The notes: generated by a model from the sequence alone, not told the origin. Positions 37,050 to 46,938 are shown, numbered from the stretch's first letter. The stretch: DNA of 64,000 nucleotides from Ginsengibacter sp963792025 (GCA_963792025.1 CAWBUS010000005.1:310001-374000), one strand, 5' to 3'. Made by a program: numbers and translations.

Positions 37050-39041
37050 ATGATTGTTAAAGCCAAATTGATTAAAAATGTGCCATTGACTATTCAGTGG
37101 ATCTTTGTATTGTGGCTTATTTATATTTTGGTTTTTACGCTCTTCCGGTTGGCTACCGTATTTTTATTCAAGCCCGTAAATATTACCATTCCATCTTTGC
37201 TCCCATCATTCTGGCTGGGCTTTAGATACGATGCAAAATGGATTGCCATTATTTTATTGCCGATTGCCATCATTTCTGTATACCCAAGATTTTCGCCTTT
37301 TTATTCCGAAAGAAATAAGCGTTTATGGTCTTACTACCTTGCTTCGGCAACACTGATCGTTTTCTTTTTTTTCGGTGCAGATTTTGGCAACTTCAGTTAC
37401 AATCATACCCGCATCAATGCGAGTGCACTAAATTTTGCCGAAGATCCCCTGACATCTTCCAAAATGCTTTGGGAAAGTTATCCAATGGTATGGATTCTGT
37501 CTGGCCTTGCTCTTACAGTTTTTTTAATGTCCAAGGTTTTCAAAAGAACTCATGTGCAAACATTAAAAAGAAATGCGAATACGAATGCTGTATATAGAAA
37601 AAGATGGCACGCGGCGGCGATACTTTTTTTAGGCTGGTCTCTTTATGGCATTTTCTCGTTTAGCCCACTAAAATGGAAAGATGCTTTCCAATTGAATGAT
37701 AATTTCAAATCGTATGTTGCTTTAAATCCACTGCAAAATTTTTTTACTACACTTCAATTCAGGCGGCCTTCTTTTGAGGATGCAAAAGCGAAATCTTATT
37801 TCCCGTTGATTGCAAATTTTTTGCAACTCGATGCTCAAAATATTGCTGAAAAGGATTATAGCAGGCTGGTGCTACCAGACAGCAAAGCCCTGGAAAGCAG
37901 GCCCAACATTGTGTTGGTTATATGCGAAAGCTTCAGTATGTACAAGAGCAGTATGAGTGGCAACCCGCTTAATACCACCCCGTTTTTTAAATCTATGTGT
38001 GATAGTGGTCTATTTTTTGACCGTTGTTTTACGCCAACATTTGGAACAGCAAGAGGTGTTTTTGGCATTCTTACAGGTACACCCGATGTTCAGCTTTCTG
38101 AATTTTCTTCGCGCAATCCTGAAGCGGTGAACCAGCATACTATCATTAATGATTTCACTGACTATAATAAATTTTATTTTCTTGGTGGCAACAGTAACTT
38201 CAATAATTTCGAGGGACTTGTCAAGAATATCGACAGCATTAATCTTTACCAGGAAGGATCTTATAAATCTCCCGTAATAAATGTGTGGGGAATCAGTGAT
38301 AAAAATCTTTTTCTCGAGGCTGAAAATGTTTTTTCCAAACAGGACAAACCTTTTTTTGCAATTATTCAAACTGCCGATAATCACCGCCCCTACACGATAC
38401 CGTTAGAAGACTCTGATTTTGTAAGAAAATTCGTTAATGAAGATACATTAGTAAAATATGGGTTTGAATCCGAACAGGAATTTCAATCGTTTTGTTATAC
38501 AGATTTCTGTTTTAAAAAAATGATAGAGAAAGGAAAAACGCAACCGTGGTTTAATAATACCATCTTCGTTTTCGTTGGTGATCATGGCGTGGAAGGAGAA
38601 GCTTCTCAAATGTATCCCGAAGCGTGGACATCGGGGCGGTTAAGTGATGAACATGTGCCGATGTTATTCTATGCACCTCAATTAATAACACCTCAGAAAA
38701 AAACTAAAGTAGTTTCCCAGATTGATATTTTGCCGACACTTGCTGGTATGCTGCACATGTCATACACTAACACTACGCTGGGAAGAGACGTGCTGCATTC
38801 AAAAGACAGAATGGATGCGGCATTCATTATTCATCATGATGAGGGAAATATTGGCGTTGTTACTGATGACTATTATTTTGTAAAAAACCTTCGGATTAAA
38901 AAAGAAGAATTAATGCCCATGCGGCCTGGCGAGGTTCCACTTACATCTGCACAAAAAGATTCCGTAATTAATCGCCTTTCCCAGCTGACCTCTGCGATGT
39001 ACGAAACGGCAAAATGGATGTTGGTGAATAATAAAAGATAA
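37050..39041 (+). CDS. LTA-synthase-like membrane phosphotransferase (copy 2)
   Basis: This 663-residue paralogue of the preceding gene shares the order of five membrane helices and sulfatase domain: VLVICESFSMYKSSMSGNPL, TPTFGTARGVF, ADNHRPYTIP, FVGDHGVEGE. Large parts align residue for residue with copy 1, for example the FEDAKAKSYFPL/YDIKKVKEYYPL segment before the catalytic domain. Both copies keep all catalytic motifs, so both should be active, perhaps with different acceptors. Convergent with the methyltransferase gene, eight bases away. Confidence 0.88.
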   Translation: MIVKAKLIKNVPLTIQWIFVLWLIYILVFTLFRLATVFLFKPVNITIPSLLPSFWLGFRYDAKWIAIILLPIAIISVYPRFSPFYSERNKRLWSYYLASATLIVFFFFGADFGNFSYNHTRINASALNFAEDPLTSSKMLWESYPMVWILSGLALTVFLMSKVFKRTHVQTLKRNANTNAVYRKRWHAAAILFLGWSLYGIFSFSPLKWKDAFQLNDNFKSYVALNPLQNFFTTLQFRRPSFEDAKAKSYFPLIANFLQLDAQNIAEKDYSRLVLPDSKALESRPNIVLVICESFSMYKSSMSGNPLNTTPFFKSMCDSGLFFDRCFTPTFGTARGVFGILTGTPDVQLSEFSSRNPEAVNQHTIINDFTDYNKFYFLGGNSNFNNFEGLVKNIDSINLYQEGSYKSPVINVWGISDKNLFLEAENVFSKQDKPFFAIIQTADNHRPYTIPLEDSDFVRKFVNEDTLVKYGFESEQEFQSFCYTDFCFKKMIEKGKTQPWFNNTIFVFVGDHGVEGEASQMYPEAWTSGRLSDEHVPMLFYAPQLITPQKKTKVVSQIDILPTLAGMLHMSYTNTTLGRDVLHSKDRMDAAFIIHHDEGNIGVVTDDYYFVKNLRIKKEELMPMRPGEVPLTSAQKDSVINRLSQLTSAMYETAKWMLVNNKR

Positions 39042-39048
39042 TCGCAGT

Positions 39049-39795
39049 TTATTTTACCTTCTTTGATATAATTATCATTCGGGGAGAAGTTTTAATATGA
39101 TAAGGATTGAAATTATAGTCTCCAAAAACTTCCTGTATCTGTAAATAATGATAAGATAGCATGTCCGTAAAATCTCCTAAAGAAAATTTTACAACTTTTT
39201 CCTGGTGTTCTACCCGTTTCTTTAATGCTTTATCTTCCACAATTATTTTCTTGTAGAAATGGGCTTCATCAAACCACTTGTTAATATGGTAATCAACGTC
39301 GTCTATTTTTAATTTCGACTGAGGCACGAAATGGTCCTCAACATAGTGAGTATTGAGGTAATCTAAGACAAAAATACCGCCGGGTTTTATAGATTGCGCA
39401 ATGGTCCTGATAGCGTTCTCGTGTTCTCTCCTGGTGCTAAAATATCCAAAGCTTGTAAAGAAATTAAACGCATAATCGAAGTAATTAATCCAGAAAGGCA
39501 ATCGCATATCGTGAACAAAAAAGTGCAGGTTTTCGGCTTCAAACTTTTTGGCTTCTTTAATACTTTCTGCCGCGAGGTCTATGCCCGTTACATCAAACCC
39601 CATGGCTGCTAAAATTCTTGAATGACGTCCCCTGCCGCAGGCGATATCCAGCATAAAAGATTCTTTAGCCGGCCGCAAATGTTCAATCAGCTTGCTAATA
39701 AATTTTTTAGCCTCGGCTTCATCACGCTTAAAATACAACTGGTGATAGTAAGGTGAGTTAAACCAATCTTTAAACCAGGGCCTGTTGTTACTCAT
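39049..39795 (-). CDS. Class I SAM-dependent methyltransferase
   Basis: About 248 residues from the ATG at 39795 (MSNNRPWFKDWFNSPYYHQLYF, a start typical of this family). The Rossmann motif I is MLDIACGRGRHSRILAAMG, motif II-like FDVTGIDLAAESI, and motif IV-like FVHDMRLPF. The acceptor is unknown. The last bases converge on the second sulfatase gene. The stretch upstream holds AT-rich repeats. Confidence 0.82.
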   Translation of the reverse strand: MSNNRPWFKDWFNSPYYHQLYFKRDEAEAKKFISKLIEHLRPAKESFMLDIACGRGRHSRILAAMGFDVTGIDLAAESIKEAKKFEAENLHFFVHDMRLPFWINYFDYAFNFFTSFGYFSTRREHENAIRTIAQSIKPGGIFVLDYLNTHYVEDHFVPQSKLKIDDVDYHINKWFDEAHFYKKIIVEDKALKKRVEHQEKVVKFSLGDFTDMLSYHYLQIQEVFGDYNFNPYHIKTSPRMIIISKKVK

Positions 39796-39868
39796 AAAGC
39801 AAATGTAAATAATTAGATAATTAGCCAATTGAATAATGAGCCAATTAAATGACTGCGGATATATTGAT

Positions 39869-39910
39869 ACATTAGCTAATTAGCATATTATCACATTAGC
39901 TAATTAGCAT
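39869..39910. repeat. Two 18-base direct repeats, each with a 10-base palindrome, upstream of glmM
   Basis: ACATTAGCTAATTAGCAT occurs at 39869-39886 and again at 39893-39910, 24 bases apart; each copy holds the perfect palindrome GCTAATTAGC. Similar words (TTAGCCAATTGA, TGAGCCAATTAA) lie further upstream. The second copy ends just before TATCTTTA at 39911-39918, close to a -7 box for glmM, so the repeats could be operator sites. Nothing else is seen in the spacer from 39796. Confidence 0.6.
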
Positions 39911-39939
39911 TATCTTTACAGCCATAAACACATGAACAA

Positions 39940-41319
39940 GTGGCACTGATAAAAAGCATCTCCGGTATACGGGGAACTATTGGAGGAAAACCAGGACTAA
40001 ACCTTACCCCGCCCGACATCGTAAAATACACGGCAGCATTTGCTGCCTGGCTGAAAACGCAGGGGGGCAATAAAAAAATTATTATCGGCAGAGACGGCAG
40101 AATGAGCGGTGAACTGGTAAGCGATTTATGCGCCAATACCCTTATGGCTTATGGATTTGATGTAATCGACATTGGAATAACGACTACTCCAACAGTGGAA
40201 ATTGCCGTTCAATATGAATCGGCTTCAGGTGGCATTATTTTAACTGCCAGTCACAATCCAAAAGAATGGAACGCATTGAAACTGCTTAATAAAAATGGCG
40301 AATTTATAAGTAGTGAAGCCGGTGAAAAAGTTTTGGAATTGGCGGATAAAGAAGATTTTACTTTTGCCACAGTTGATAAAGCCGGCAATTATACCCGCGA
40401 TAGTTCTTACATGGACAAGCACATTGACGCTGTTGTAAATTACGAACTTGTTGATGTAGCCGCCATAAAAAAAGCAAAATATAAAATTGTTGTTGATGCA
40501 ATTAACAGTTCAGGCGCCATTTACATTCCGGCATTGTTAAAAGCGCTGGGCGTAAAAGATATTATTGTTTTAAATGGTGAGGTAAACGGAAAATTTGACC
40601 ATAACCCCGAGCCACTTCCCCAGCACCTTACGAGCCTGAGCAATGAGGTAAAAAAACAAAATGCAAGCCTGGGGATTGCTGTAGATCCCGATGTGGACAG
40701 GCTTTGCTTTGTAAGTGAAGACGGAAGCATGTTTGGTGAAGAATACACGCTGGTTGCCGTTGCAGATTATGTACTAAGCAAAAGAAAAGGAAATACTGTG
40801 AGCAATATGTCATCAACCAAAGCGCTGAAAGAAATTACGCATAAGCATGGTGGTGAGTATTTCCCTTCGGCAGTTGGAGAAGTGAATGTGGTAAATAAAA
40901 TGAAAGAAGTAAATGCAGTAATTGGAGGCGAAGGTAATGGTGGTATTATCGTTCCTGACTTTCATTATGGCCGCGATGCGCTCATTGGCATTGGTTTATT
41001 TCTTACTCACCTGGCTCATTCTCAAAAATCAATTAATCAACTTCGTGGCACCTATCCTGATTATTTTATTTCAAAAAATAAAATTGCATTGGAAACCAGT
41101 GTCGATGTAAAAGAAGTTTTTAAAAAAATAAAAGATAAATACAAAACTCATCCCATTAATACGGAAGACGGCCTAAAGATTGAATTTGATAAAGATTGGG
41201 TTCATCTCAGAACCAGCAATACAGAGCCCATCATAAGAATTTACTCAGAAAGTAATTTTGAGACAACTGCTGAAAACATCGCCAAGAAAATTATGAACGA
41301 TATCAGGGAGGCAATGTAA
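39940..41319 (+). CDS. glmM: Phosphoglucosamine mutase-type phosphohexomutase
   Basis: This 459-residue enzyme converts glucosamine-6-phosphate to glucosamine-1-phosphate for peptidoglycan and LPS. The phospho-Ser is Ser104 in TASHNPKEWNALK. Metal binding is in DPDVDRLCF. The sugar loop is GEGNGGIIVPDFHYGRD. The phosphate-binding loop is RTSNTEPIIRIYSE. The start is a GTG: the only ATG just upstream is in another frame and stops at once. MALIKSISGIRGTIGG fits the family. Family members also act on glucose or mannose phosphates, so the exact sugar is an assignment by similarity. Confidence 0.88.
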   Translation: MALIKSISGIRGTIGGKPGLNLTPPDIVKYTAAFAAWLKTQGGNKKIIIGRDGRMSGELVSDLCANTLMAYGFDVIDIGITTTPTVEIAVQYESASGGIILTASHNPKEWNALKLLNKNGEFISSEAGEKVLELADKEDFTFATVDKAGNYTRDSSYMDKHIDAVVNYELVDVAAIKKAKYKIVVDAINSSGAIYIPALLKALGVKDIIVLNGEVNGKFDHNPEPLPQHLTSLSNEVKKQNASLGIAVDPDVDRLCFVSEDGSMFGEEYTLVAVADYVLSKRKGNTVSNMSSTKALKEITHKHGGEYFPSAVGEVNVVNKMKEVNAVIGGEGNGGIIVPDFHYGRDALIGIGLFLTHLAHSQKSINQLRGTYPDYFISKNKIALETSVDVKEVFKKIKDKYKTHPINTEDGLKIEFDKDWVHLRTSNTEPIIRIYSESNFETTAENIAKKIMNDIREAM

Positions 41320-41329
41320 CCGGGCCTCA

Positions 41330-41339
41330 CCCCAACCCC
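41330..41339 (+). repeat. Left target-site duplication
   Basis: CCCCAACCCC directly before the IS, repeated at 42516-42525 directly after it. Ten bases fits the 8-10 bases made by ISAs1-family elements. Confidence 0.85.
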
Positions 41340-42515
41340 CAGGGCTGTTGCATTCTAAATTAGAATAAATATCTTTAGAGTTAATCATAAAAAGATAGAT
41401 ATGGGTGAAGTTAAAAGTATTATTGAATTTTTTGAAAAAATACCTGATCGGCGCAGAGGGGCAGGCCAGCGTCATGAGCAAACTTTTGTGTTGTTGCTGG
41501 TATTAATGAGTACCATGAGCGGCTATTTGGGATATCGTGCCATTGGGGATTTTATCAAAAGAAATAAGGAATCGCTATTAGAACATTTGCAACCTAAAAA
41601 AAACAGGTTGCCGAGTTTTGATACGGTAAGGCGTATTGTTCAAGGGATTGATTTTTCTTTAGTGAGTAAGCAGTTTTCCCGTTGGGCATCCCAATATGTA
41701 AAGCTGTCCAGGCATGAATGGGTAAGCATAGATGGGAAGGTTATAGGAGGCACAGTCACTAACGCAAATAGTTCTAATCAGCAATTTGTGAGCCTCGTGA
41801 GTCTGTATTGTTCTAAGCAAAAACTGGTTATCGGCAATCAAAAAGTGCTGCATAAAAAAGAAAACGAGATTACTATAGTGCAGCAGTTGATTGAGGCATT
41901 GGAGTTAGAGGGTGTAACGTTTAGTTTAGACGCACTTCATTGCCAAAAAAAACTACAGCAATCATTATTAACGGCAAAAACGATTATGTGATAGGAGTAA
42001 AAAAGAACCAACCGGTACTTTACAATAAAATAGAAACGATTATGGCTGATAAAAATAAAAGAAGTAGCTGGTATGCTGAAATACAAATCAATAAAGGCCG
42101 CACAGAGTTTAGGTCTATTACTGTGAGTGATAACCTTGAAGGCATTAGCGATCAATGGATAGGATTAAATCAGCTAATCAGCATTCATAGAATAGTAAAT
42201 ACGAAAGGTAATAAAACAGAAGAGACTGCTTATTTTATAAGTAGTAAACAATCCAATGCTTTTATTTATAACGAAGGGATCAGACTTCATTGGGCAATAG
42301 AAAATAGTCTTCATTATGTAAAGGATGTAACCTTAAAAGAAGATGCATCAAAAATAAGAACAGGTAATGCACCTCAAAATATATCAACGCTAAAAAATAT
42401 ATCAATTAATATTTTAAGAAACAATCAATACAATAACATGGCACAAGCAATGAGATTAGTAGCTAATGATATTCCATTAATTAAATCAATGATAAACTAG
42501 AATGCAACAGCCCTG
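41340..42515 (+). mobile_element. Complete ISAs1-type insertion sequence, 1176 bp
   Basis: The ends are exact 18-base inverted repeats: CAGGGCTGTTGCATTCTA at 41340-41357 and TAGAATGCAACAGCCCTG at 42498-42515. The flanks carry a 10-base direct repeat, which marks a clean, probably recent transposition. The single transposase gene fills the inside; its stop codon lies within the right inverted repeat. Removing the element and one duplication copy restores a GGGCCTCACCCCAACCCCTCTCTGC-type intergenic repeat ahead of the hairpin at 42523-42543, which lies between glmM and the cysteine desulfurase. Confidence 0.92.
41401..42500 (+). CDS. ISAs1-family transposase, two frames joined by a -1 shift at A8
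   Basis: The first frame (41401-41991) carries the N-terminal IPDRRRGAGQRHEQ region and the DDE Asp residues VSIDGKVIGG and SLDALHCQKK. It then leaves the family pattern and stops at 41991. Reading one base back on the A8 run (41945-41952) joins it to the second frame, DALHCQKKTTAIII then NDYVIGVKKNQP, which continues to HWAIENSLHYVKDV and RTGNAPQNISTL, the C-terminal Glu region of this family, to the stop at 42500. The fused product is about 366 residues. The slippery A AAA AAA context suits programmed -1 frameshifting or transcript slippage, but a simple indel is possible. Confidence 0.85.
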
Positions 42516-42543
42516 CCCCAACCCCTCTCTGCAGCAGAGAGGG
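42516..42543. repeat. Right target duplication and perfect hairpin
   Basis: CCCCAACCCC at 42516-42525 is the right copy of the target duplication. It overlaps a perfect hairpin with arms CCCTCTCTGC (42523-42532) and GCAGAGAGGG (42534-42543) and a one-base loop. The CCTCACCCCAACCCCTCTC...GAGAGG wording is of a repeat type seen in many genomes. No T-run follows, so a rho-independent terminator is not proven. Confidence 0.7.
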
Positions 42544-42593
42544 ACACGACTTATAAAACCATTTAACTATGCAACTAATTAACCATTCAACAA

Positions 42594-43721
42594 ATGGATA
42601 GAATTTATTTCGATAACGCTGCGACAACTCCATTGGATCCCGTAGTATTGGAAGCTATGATGCCTTATCTCACTGAAAAATTTGGCAATCCATCATCAAT
42701 ATATTCTTACGGTCGCGAAACAAGAATGGCTATTGAAAATGCAAGAAAGTCAGTTGCTAAAATATTAAATGCACATCCCGCTGAAATATTTTTTACCAGT
42801 GGAGGAACCGAAAGCAGCAATACCGCCATCAATGCCGCGGTGTATGATTTAGGGTGCCAAAGAATTGTTACTTCGCCTATAGAACACCATGCCACATTAC
42901 ATTGCGTGGAATATCTTGGTAAAAAAGGTGAAGCTGAAGTCTTATTTGTAAAAGTACTACCGAATGGTCATGTTGATTTGAAAGATCTTGAAAGATTGCT
43001 GAAAGAAAGTGATAAAAAATGCCTCGTAACATTGATGCATGCCAATAACGAAATTGGTAACATTACAGATATTGAAGCTGTTGGAAATCTTTGTAAAAAG
43101 TTCAACGCTATCTTTCATTCAGATACTGTTCAAACAGTTGGCCATTATAATTTTGATTTAAGAAAACTCCCGGTGCATTTTATTACGGGAGCCAGTCATA
43201 AATTTCATGGTCCAAAAGGTGTTGGTATATTATACATCAATGAGAATATAAAAATTCATCCTTTCATAAATGGCGGAAGCCAGGAAAGAAATATGCGTGC
43301 CGGCACTGAAAATTTATACGGGATTGTAGGTTTTGCAAAAGCCCTGGAACTGGCCACCGCCAACTATGAAAACGATAAGGAACATATAAGCAGTACCAGG
43401 AATTATATGAAGAAAAAATTGCAGGAAAATATTCCCGATGTATATTTCAATGGTGATCATGCCGGTAATAGTTTATATACTGTTTTAAGCGCTGCATTCC
43501 CCAAATCAGAAAAATCTGAGATGCTGCTTTTCAATCTCGATATAAATAATATCTGCGCAAGCGGAGGCAGCGCCTGCACTTCCGGAGCTGATGCCGGCAG
43601 TCATGTAATAAGAGCTATCAATAATAATCCCAATCAAATTACTGTTCGCTTTTCTTTTAGCAAATACAACACAAAGGAAGAAGTGGATTTGGTTGTGGAA
43701 AAGTTGCAGGAAATGATATGA
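42594..43721 (+). CDS. Cysteine desulfurase, NifS/IscS class V aminotransferase
   Basis: This 375-residue pyridoxal-phosphate enzyme takes sulfur from cysteine for Fe-S clusters and tRNA thiolation. The PLP-binding Lys is Lys203 in ASHKFHGPKGVG. The sulfur-accepting Cys is Cys328 in SGGSACTSGAD on the flexible loop. YFDNAATTPLDP starts the protein, and ALMHANNEIG precedes the PLP-binding Asp/His region. The length and loop fit the IscS/NifS group. IscU or SufE genes are not adjacent. It lies 78 bases after the IS. Confidence 0.93.
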   Translation: MDRIYFDNAATTPLDPVVLEAMMPYLTEKFGNPSSIYSYGRETRMAIENARKSVAKILNAHPAEIFFTSGGTESSNTAINAAVYDLGCQRIVTSPIEHHATLHCVEYLGKKGEAEVLFVKVLPNGHVDLKDLERLLKESDKKCLVTLMHANNEIGNITDIEAVGNLCKKFNAIFHSDTVQTVGHYNFDLRKLPVHFITGASHKFHGPKGVGILYINENIKIHPFINGGSQERNMRAGTENLYGIVGFAKALELATANYENDKEHISSTRNYMKKKLQENIPDVYFNGDHAGNSLYTVLSAAFPKSEKSEMLLFNLDINNICASGGSACTSGADAGSHVIRAINNNPNQITVRFSFSKYNTKEEVDLVVEKLQEMI

Positions 43722-44046
43722 TGAAATATAATATGAATTAGAAATTTATTCTCTAGCTTCGCATTGCTAATTGCAAATACTCCTCTAAAGTAAATTTAAG
43801 ATTTACATTATCCCGCGAATAACCACTTTTTAAAAGAATAATTATTTAGGTGAATTCTTTTTCGAAAATTTGTTTAATAAAATATACCATAACTATCCTT
43901 ACTTCCTTCGAAAAAACTAACGGTTTACAATTATCCTGATATTTCTTTCTGATATTATGTTCCATTGGATATAGTAACAGATGTGCGTGCCTGAATAATT
44001 TATAACCTATTATCGATAACCTGATAATTCAAACCCCCTAACTAAA
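43722..44046. other. Spacer with no recognised gene
   Basis: These 325 AT-rich bases between the desulfurase and the repeat-protein gene hold no open frame of note, no tRNA-like clover and no clear promoter box. Nothing identified. Confidence 0.6.
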
Positions 44047-46843
44047 ATGAAGAAAATTTTACTGATCCTTATTGTATTTTTTTCGAGTACGCTGCTCGTC
44101 GATTCGCAATCGCTATATGGCATTACTTTTGGAGGAGGGAAGGATGGCGGCGGCACTATTAATAAGTTTGATCGTGCCACTAACAAACTTTCCGTTCAGC
44201 AGGCGTTTCAAAATCCAGGGATAAACCCTTATTATTCATCCTTAACTCTCGCTTCAGATGGAAAACTTTACGGTATGACATTTAATGGCGGCGCCGCTGA
44301 CGCGGGTGTGATCTTTTCCTTCGATCCGACCACATGTGATTACTCAACGCTTTTCGATTTTGATGGTGAAAATGGAGCGCAGCCTTCAGGAAGTCTTATA
44401 CAGGCAAGTGATGGAAAATTATATGGCATGACGTCGTTTGGCGGAGACCTAAACTCCGGGGTAATTTTTTCATTTGACCCTTCTTCAACAACTTACACAA
44501 AGCTGTTTAATTTTGATAATGATAATGGCACAAATCCGTCCGGAAGTCTTTTACAAACGGCTAACGGGAAAATGTATGGAATGACGGCTGAAGGAGGAAA
44601 CCAAAATCTTGGTACCATATTTTCTTTTGATCCCATTTCACTCACCGTCACGAAAATTGATGACCTCGATAATGTAAATGGAGCAGTTCCGTTAGGTAGC
44701 CTTGTGCAGGGCAATGATGGTTTACTATACGGTATGTGTGCCAATGGTGGCGGCAATCAATCGGGGGTAATTTTTGCCTTCAATACAGGCAATCTCACTT
44801 TTGCAAAGCTGAAGGATTTTGATTATGCAAGTGGATATTATCCGCACGGCAGCCTGCTGACGGGAAAGGATGGAAAATTCTACGGAATGACGTACAAAGG
44901 AGGAAACCATAATGAGGGTGTTCTGTTTTCTTTTGAAAGTTCAACATTAACCTATACAAAACTCAAGGATTTTGACGGTGCTAACGGTGGAGAACCTTTA
45001 GGTAGTCTTGTGCAGGTTCCGGATGGTAAAATATATGGCATGACTTCGGAAGGTGGTAACGCTAATCTCGGAATAATTTTTTCTTTCGATCCTGCCACCT
45101 CCGACTATACGATTGAAAAATCCTTTAATAATCATGACGGGGAAAGCCCCTTTAGCAATATGACAATGGCGAATGACGGAAAGTTTTATGGCACTACTTT
45201 CCAGGGAGGCGTGGCCGATGCAGGAGTAATTTTTTCTTTTGATCCTTCTTTACTCACTTACAAAAAGTTAAAAGACTTTGGTACCGATGTAATGGGCCAA
45301 CAACCGTCAGGCCAACTTATAAGGGCAGCCGATGGCAAGCTGTATGGAATGACGCCTTATGGCGGCATCCATAACCTGGGCGTTATCTATTCGTTTGATC
45401 CTGCTGTTTCAATTTATAAAAAACTGATGGATTTTGATAGCACCAATGGGGCAAATCCCTTTGGCAGTTTTATGCAGGAGTCCGACGGAATCCTTTATGC
45501 AATGACCAGCAAAGGAGGAAGCAATAATGCAGGAGTCATGTTTTCCTTTAATCCCGTAACCGCAGGGTTTACGAAATTGACTGATTTTGATAAAGAGAGC
45601 GGCGATAATCCTTATGGTAGTCTCATGCAAGCTGCAAATGGCAAGTTATACGGGCTAACCTCTAATGATGGAAAATATGGATTTGGTTCAATCTTTTCTT
45701 TTGACCGCTCATCGTCGGTGTTTACAAAGCTCTTCGATTTTAATTATAAGAACGGCGGAAATCCCTATGGTAGCCTTGTACAGGCTTCAAATGGAAAGTT
45801 ATATGGCATAACAAGCCAGGGTGGTAAGGGCTACGTGCAGCGGTACGACACTACAGGAGCAGGTGTTATTTTCTCTTTCGACCCGGTAACCATGGCCTAT
45901 GCTGAGATTAAGGATTTTGATTATTATAACGATGGCGGTTTTAGCGACGGCAGTTTTGTAAAGGCAACTAACGGTAAGCTATATGCGCTGACTAACAAGG
46001 GAGGCGCAGCTGGTTATGGGGTACTGTTTTCATTTGATCCGCTGACTGATACTTTCAATAAACTGGATGATTTTAACGGATACAACGGAGCCAATCCGTA
46101 TGGCAATTTAATGCAGGCCAGTGACGAAAAATTGTATGGTGCTACTTACGCCGGGGGTATAAGTAATGCCGGAGTTATATTTTCTTTTGATCCCGAAACG
46201 TCATCATTTAATAAATTAATAGATCTCGATATTGCCAACGGAGCGAATCCATATCTCGGTTCATCGTTTATCGAAGTAGCCGAGAGTGGTCCATTGCCGG
46301 TAACACTGGTAAACTTCACAGGGAAAAATAATGGACCAACAAACAAACTCGTTTGGAAAGTTACCGATGAAGAAAACGTAGCTTATTATGAATTACAACG
46401 AAGCAGCAATGGTCAGCAATTCGCAGCAACCAGTCAAACAAAAGCTATCGGGAGCAATAGTTATACTTATGACGATAATATTTTATTCGAACCGTTACCC
46501 GTGTATTATTACCGGCTTAAAATAGTCGACAAGGATGCCAACTTTAAATTCAGTGAAGTTCTTCAGTTAAGAAGTGACCTTAATAAAAATTTGATAACGG
46601 CGAATCCCAATCCCTTCAGAGATAGGTTGGTAATAACAATCCAATCACCATCAGCCGATAAAGTAATTTTTGTTTTAACTGATGTAAGAGGCAAACAGAT
46701 AGTTACAGAAACTAAATCCATGTTCACAGGAACTAACGTTATGTGGAATAGACGCAACAGGCAATCTGGCCAGAGGAACTTATTTTCTTACCATTATTAA
46801 ATCAGACCAAACTCAAACAATAAAAGTTGTAAAAGGAAATTAA
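44047..46843 (+). pseudogene. GloVer-repeat T9SS substrate with frameshifted sorting domain
   Basis: As read in one frame this is a 917-residue secreted protein ending at 46800. A signal peptide (to about residue 20) is followed by about 14 repeats of about 55 residues of the type LYGMTSxGGxxNxGVIFSFDP (Gloeo_Verruco/GloVer repeats, a beta-propeller-like array). A Fn3-like linker starting PLPVTLVNFTGKNNG comes next, then the T9SS C-terminal sorting domain (NPNPFRDRLVITI, VIFVLTDVRGKQIV). After TGTNV the frame goes wrong. Shifting by +1 near 46741-46750 gives the normal ending IDATGNLARGTYFLTIIKSD then QTIKVVKGN, stopping at 46843 (about 931 residues). The exact site of the lost or extra base cannot be fixed. 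Secretion would be impaired if the lesion is real. Confidence 0.8.
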
Positions 46844-46913
46844 GAAGGCATTGGAAGTTCGAGAATTGAAAAGCAGGCATCAACCCTGCTGGAAAATCTT
46901 ATTAAAATAAAAT

Positions 46914-46921
46914 TATTTTTG
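46914..46921 (+). promoter_or_regulatory. -7 box for the lipoprotein hydrolase gene
   Basis: TATTTTTG, exact TAnnTTTG, 17 bases before the ATG at 46939. Confidence 0.45.
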
Positions 46922-46938
46922 CTTTACATGATACAATT

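Noticed and set aside
44270..46230. Regularly spaced repeats in the GloVer gene as a CRISPR-like array
   Set aside because: The period is about 165 bases and follows codons; they are protein repeats, not identical DNA repeats with spacers.
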